NCBI GenBank assembly: GCA_004357365.1
Contig: SMVT01000180.1
Coordinates: 1 to 6,953 of the forward strand
DNA length: 6,953 nt
From: Nitrospina sp.
GTDB lineage: Bacteria > Nitrospinota > Nitrospinia > Nitrospinales > Nitrospinaceae
Direction: 5' to 3'
A program made the position numbers and the translations under genes. Under the pieces are notes generated by a model, which made no database searches, was not told the origin of the DNA, and worked only from the letters and a program-made list of their open reading frames with translations. This document shows, piece after piece, positions 5,409-6,953 of the stretch. The stretch's first letter is position 1. Each line of letters begins with the position of its first letter.

Positions 5409-5591
5409 TTACCGGATAATTTGGTTGATGGTCTTGCTGAATTGATGGATCGCTTCCTTCAACTGCAACAGCTTTTTGCAGATCAGGTAATCGTAAATTT
5501 CCTTGCACACCGCTTCTTGCAGAGAATGCGATACCAGGAATATGGGTTTAGGTAAAGAACGGTTGTTTGCAGGTGTAATGTATTGACTCAT
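5409..5591 (-). CDS. Small hypothetical protein, 60 residues
   Basis: I do not recognise this protein. It starts MSQYITPANNRSLPKPIFLV and ends in a Lys-rich amphipathic stretch (CKKLLQLKEAIHQFSKTIN) that may be helical; no signal peptide or membrane segment is evident. The ATG at 5591 is preceded by GGGGGA at 4-nt spacing, a good Shine-Dalgarno; an in-frame GTG at 5633 would add 14 residues and lacks one. A promoter-like pair lies upstream (5653-5681). It converges on the UPF0104 gene, with stops 9 bp apart. The region is AT-richer than the genes to its left. Expression signals make a real gene plausible, but the short length leaves doubt. Confidence 0.55.
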   Translation of the reverse strand: MSQYITPANNRSLPKPIFLVSHSLQEAVCKEIYDYLICKKLLQLKEAIHQFSKTINQIIR

Positions 5592-5652
5592 CTTTTCCCC
5601 CGGATAAAAAAGTACCGGAACCCTTTCGAGCACGGGTCCCTAATCAGTGGCG

Positions 5653-5681
5653 ATTATGAAACAGCGGGGCCCTGAAAGCAA
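5653..5681 (-). promoter_or_regulatory. Predicted promoter of the 60-residue ORF
   Basis: On the minus strand CATAAT (5658-5653) matches five of six bases of the -10 consensus, and TTGCTT (5681-5676) gives the TTG of a -35 box, spaced by 17 bp. It would give a 5' UTR of about 55 nt. Confidence 0.45.
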
Positions 5682-5690
5682 GCATTATCC

Positions 5691-5703
5691 ACCCAATTTG
5701 GGT
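5691..5703. other. Perfect 13-bp palindrome upstream of the small ORF promoter
   Basis: ACCCAA and TTGGGT are inverted 6-mers around a single T. It lies 10 bp beyond the -35 box of the small-ORF promoter and about 130 bp before the tRNA gene, so it could be a regulator site for either. The rest of 5704-5800 shows nothing I can support. Confidence 0.35.
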
Positions 5704-5806
5704 AAATAAATCGAAGGGTTAAGATGGTTTTCATCGAGGGTGAATGTGACTTGTTTGGAAGAGGTTCAAAACAGGTCCGTTAAAAAATTTTTCATTTTCA
5801 GGCGGG

Positions 5807-5812
5807 TATGAT
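5807..5812 (+). promoter_or_regulatory. Candidate -10 element of the tRNA-Leu gene
   Basis: TATGAT matches five of six -10 consensus bases and lies 23 bp before the tRNA. A GC-rich discriminator-like GCGTC (5820-5824) follows. No convincing -35 box is seen at the right distance. Confidence 0.4.
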
Positions 5813-5835
5813 ATTTTACGCGTCACAGTTTTAAA

Positions 5836-5922
5836 GCCGAAGTGGTGGAATTGGTAGACACGCATGGTTCAGGACCATGTGGGGGCAACCCCGTGGAGGT
5901 TCGAGTCCTCTCTTCGGCACCA
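5836..5922 (+). tRNA. tRNA-Leu (anticodon CAG), CCA encoded
   Basis: The acceptor stem GCCGAAG (5836-5842) pairs with CTTCGGC (5912-5918), followed by discriminator A and an encoded CCA (5920-5922). The D arm reads GTGGAATTGGTAGACAC. The anticodon stem CATGG/CCATG (5863-5867, 5875-5879) encloses the loop TTCAGGA, giving anticodon CAG at 5870-5872, which reads CUG. A long variable arm with GGGG/CCCC marks it as class II, and the T arm is GGAGG-TTCGAGT-CCTCT. All arms are intact. It is 87 nt long and stands alone. Confidence 0.97.
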
Positions 5923-6020
5923 TAAATTAATAATTAATTGGATTTTAATGAGGGGAAGGGCCTAGAGAATCCTCTTAACACCTTTAGCCCATCCATTGGC
6001 CCCCAAGTGAATGAAGGGGT

Positions 6021-6953
6021 TCACGATACAAGCGTCATTGCCAGGGTATTACCTATTTGGAGCAAGCCTGCAATGATGGCAAAAGCCAGGAGTATTAAAG
6101 TCAGATTGATAGTGTATTTGATCAGCAGGTAGAGCTTTTTGTTGGTCTGCTTGAGGGCTTTGAGCTTTTGATTGACCGGCGCCAGTCCGGAAAACAGAAT
6201 ATTGGCAAACCCGCGCTTGTCTCCTTCGATATTCGGCACCACGGTCAGTCTCATTAATCCCTTGTAAAAAAAGTTGATGAAACGTCCGAGAAAATTCATT
6301 GGGCGTTCCACATCACACATCAAAATCAATCGGTACTGATCGGAATCATTTCTGGCGTAATGCGGATAGGTCTCATCGAACAACAGGGCCTTGCCGTTTC
6401 TCCACGAATACGAAACCCCGTCAACATTAATAAAGCAATCATCCGAGTTGGGGGTGTCCAGACCCAAGTGATACCTCAAAGAGCAGGCCAGGGGAACCAG
6501 GTGCCGGGTCAATTGCCCGTTCACGGGCAATATGGAAAACATCGCGCCGTTGACGGAAGGAATTTGTTCGAGTATCCGGACCGTGTTGGGGCACAGCTTT
6601 TTCGCGGAGTCGTGAGTGTAGCCATACCATTTAAGATAAAATCTGCTCCACCCATACTTGAAAAATGTGCGAAAACCGATATCGAAAAAGCTTGTGAACC
6701 GGGCTTTTTGGTGAGTTCAAAATAGCGTTGCCGGTACAAGTTGACCACTTCTTCCCTGATCACTTCCCAATTGTTCTGAATTTCATCCAGCTCGTGGAAA
6801 TTGTCCAGATTGATGATGGGATGGCGTGCTTTGGATTGGGTGAACATATATAAAAGGCAGTTTAAGGGGGAAAAAATCGGCCAACCTTTTCTCAGGTATT
6901 CCCCGAGATTTTCATACCGGGCCTTGCCGCGGTACAAATAAACATAGGTGCTC
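6021..6953 (-). pseudogene. lpxO: Lipid A 2-hydroxylase (LpxO-like), frameshifted, N-terminus cut by right edge
   Basis: LpxO is a membrane-anchored Fe(II)/2-oxoglutarate dioxygenase that hydroxylates a secondary acyl chain of lipid A. The first part (6952 down to about 6705) reads YRGKARYENLGEYL, then NNWEVIREEV, as in Salmonella LpxO. The rest (to the TGA at 6023-6021) is in a different frame and includes FKYGWSRFYLKWYG, CSLRYHLGLDTPNSDDC, FDETYPHYARN, CDVERP and a C-terminal transmembrane segment. The frames join perfectly if one A is added to the A5 run at 6709-6705. The joined fragment has about 310 residues, missing perhaps 15 at the N-terminus. The family HRD motif reads HLV, losing the Asp; the second His (in ETYPH) is kept. 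A sequencing error, a true pseudogene or slippage at AAAAAG are all possible. Confidence 0.82.

Noticed and set aside
5724..5783. Twenty-codon plus-strand ORF upstream of tRNA-Leu
   Set aside because: A purine-rich GAAGGG precedes the ATG, but the ORF is too short and lacks any other support.
5905..5945. Phage or island attachment site at the tRNA-Leu 3' end
   Set aside because: No second copy of the tRNA 3' end and no integrase is in the window; the AT-rich stretch after the CCA is not evidence enough.
5938..6132. Plus-strand 64-codon frame after the tRNA
   Set aside because: It overlaps the 3' end of the LpxO-like gene on the opposite strand and shows no domain or good start.
1..6953. CRISPR arrays, insertion sequences, transposase or phage genes
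   Set aside because: No regularly spaced direct repeats, transposase motifs or terminal repeats with target duplications were seen; the 1-744 inverted repeat contains coding sequence rather than mobile-element ends.

Overview
The window reads as chromosomal DNA of a Gram-negative, LPS-bearing bacterium. An LpxO-type lipid A hydroxylase, a TatB-like protein, a bifunctional RibF and an LPG-synthase-type membrane protein all fit a proteobacterium-like or Nitrospinota-like lineage, but no marker here fixes the taxon. Most of the window (about 600-5400) is GC-rich and densely coding. From about 5400 to the right end it is visibly AT-richer.

Layout. Positions 1-744 form a large inverted duplication. 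The first 49 codons and about 45 bp of upstream DNA of a single-domain cyclic-nucleotide-binding protein appear twice, head to head, at 1-193 (minus) and 552-744 (plus), about 97% identical. Between the arms lies the C-terminal stub of a DusB-like tRNA dihydrouridine synthase. The plus-strand copy is complete (598-1044) and leads a likely operon: cNMP-binding protein, SpoU/TrmH-type RNA 2'-O-methyltransferase (1066-1935), DUF2231-like membrane protein (1939-2400). A second DUF2231-like membrane protein converges on it and overlaps by 7 bp. It lies downstream of tatB, which has its own promoter and ribosome binding site (3152 down to 2865).

The tatB-ribF intergenic region (3153-3444) is divergent and structured. 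It holds a tatB promoter on the minus strand, a GC-rich palindrome, a strong sigma70-type promoter on the plus strand, a leader of about 145 nt with a perfect 15-bp palindrome, and an intrinsic terminator ending 13 nt before the ribF start. The 3' arm of the terminator can pair with any of three GCAGGAGC copies, so ribF looks attenuated. ribF (FAD synthesis) is followed, through a TTGA start/stop overlap, by a UPF0104/LPG-synthase-type polytopic membrane protein.

The right part holds a small convergent ORF with its own promoter and Shine-Dalgarno, a tRNA-Leu(CAG) with encoded CCA, and an almost complete lpxO on the minus strand. That lpxO is broken by one base missing in an A5 run and lacks the Asp of the family HRD motif.

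Most notable: the inverted duplication with its truncated dus spacer, the switch-like ribF leader, and the frameshifted, motif-altered lpxO.
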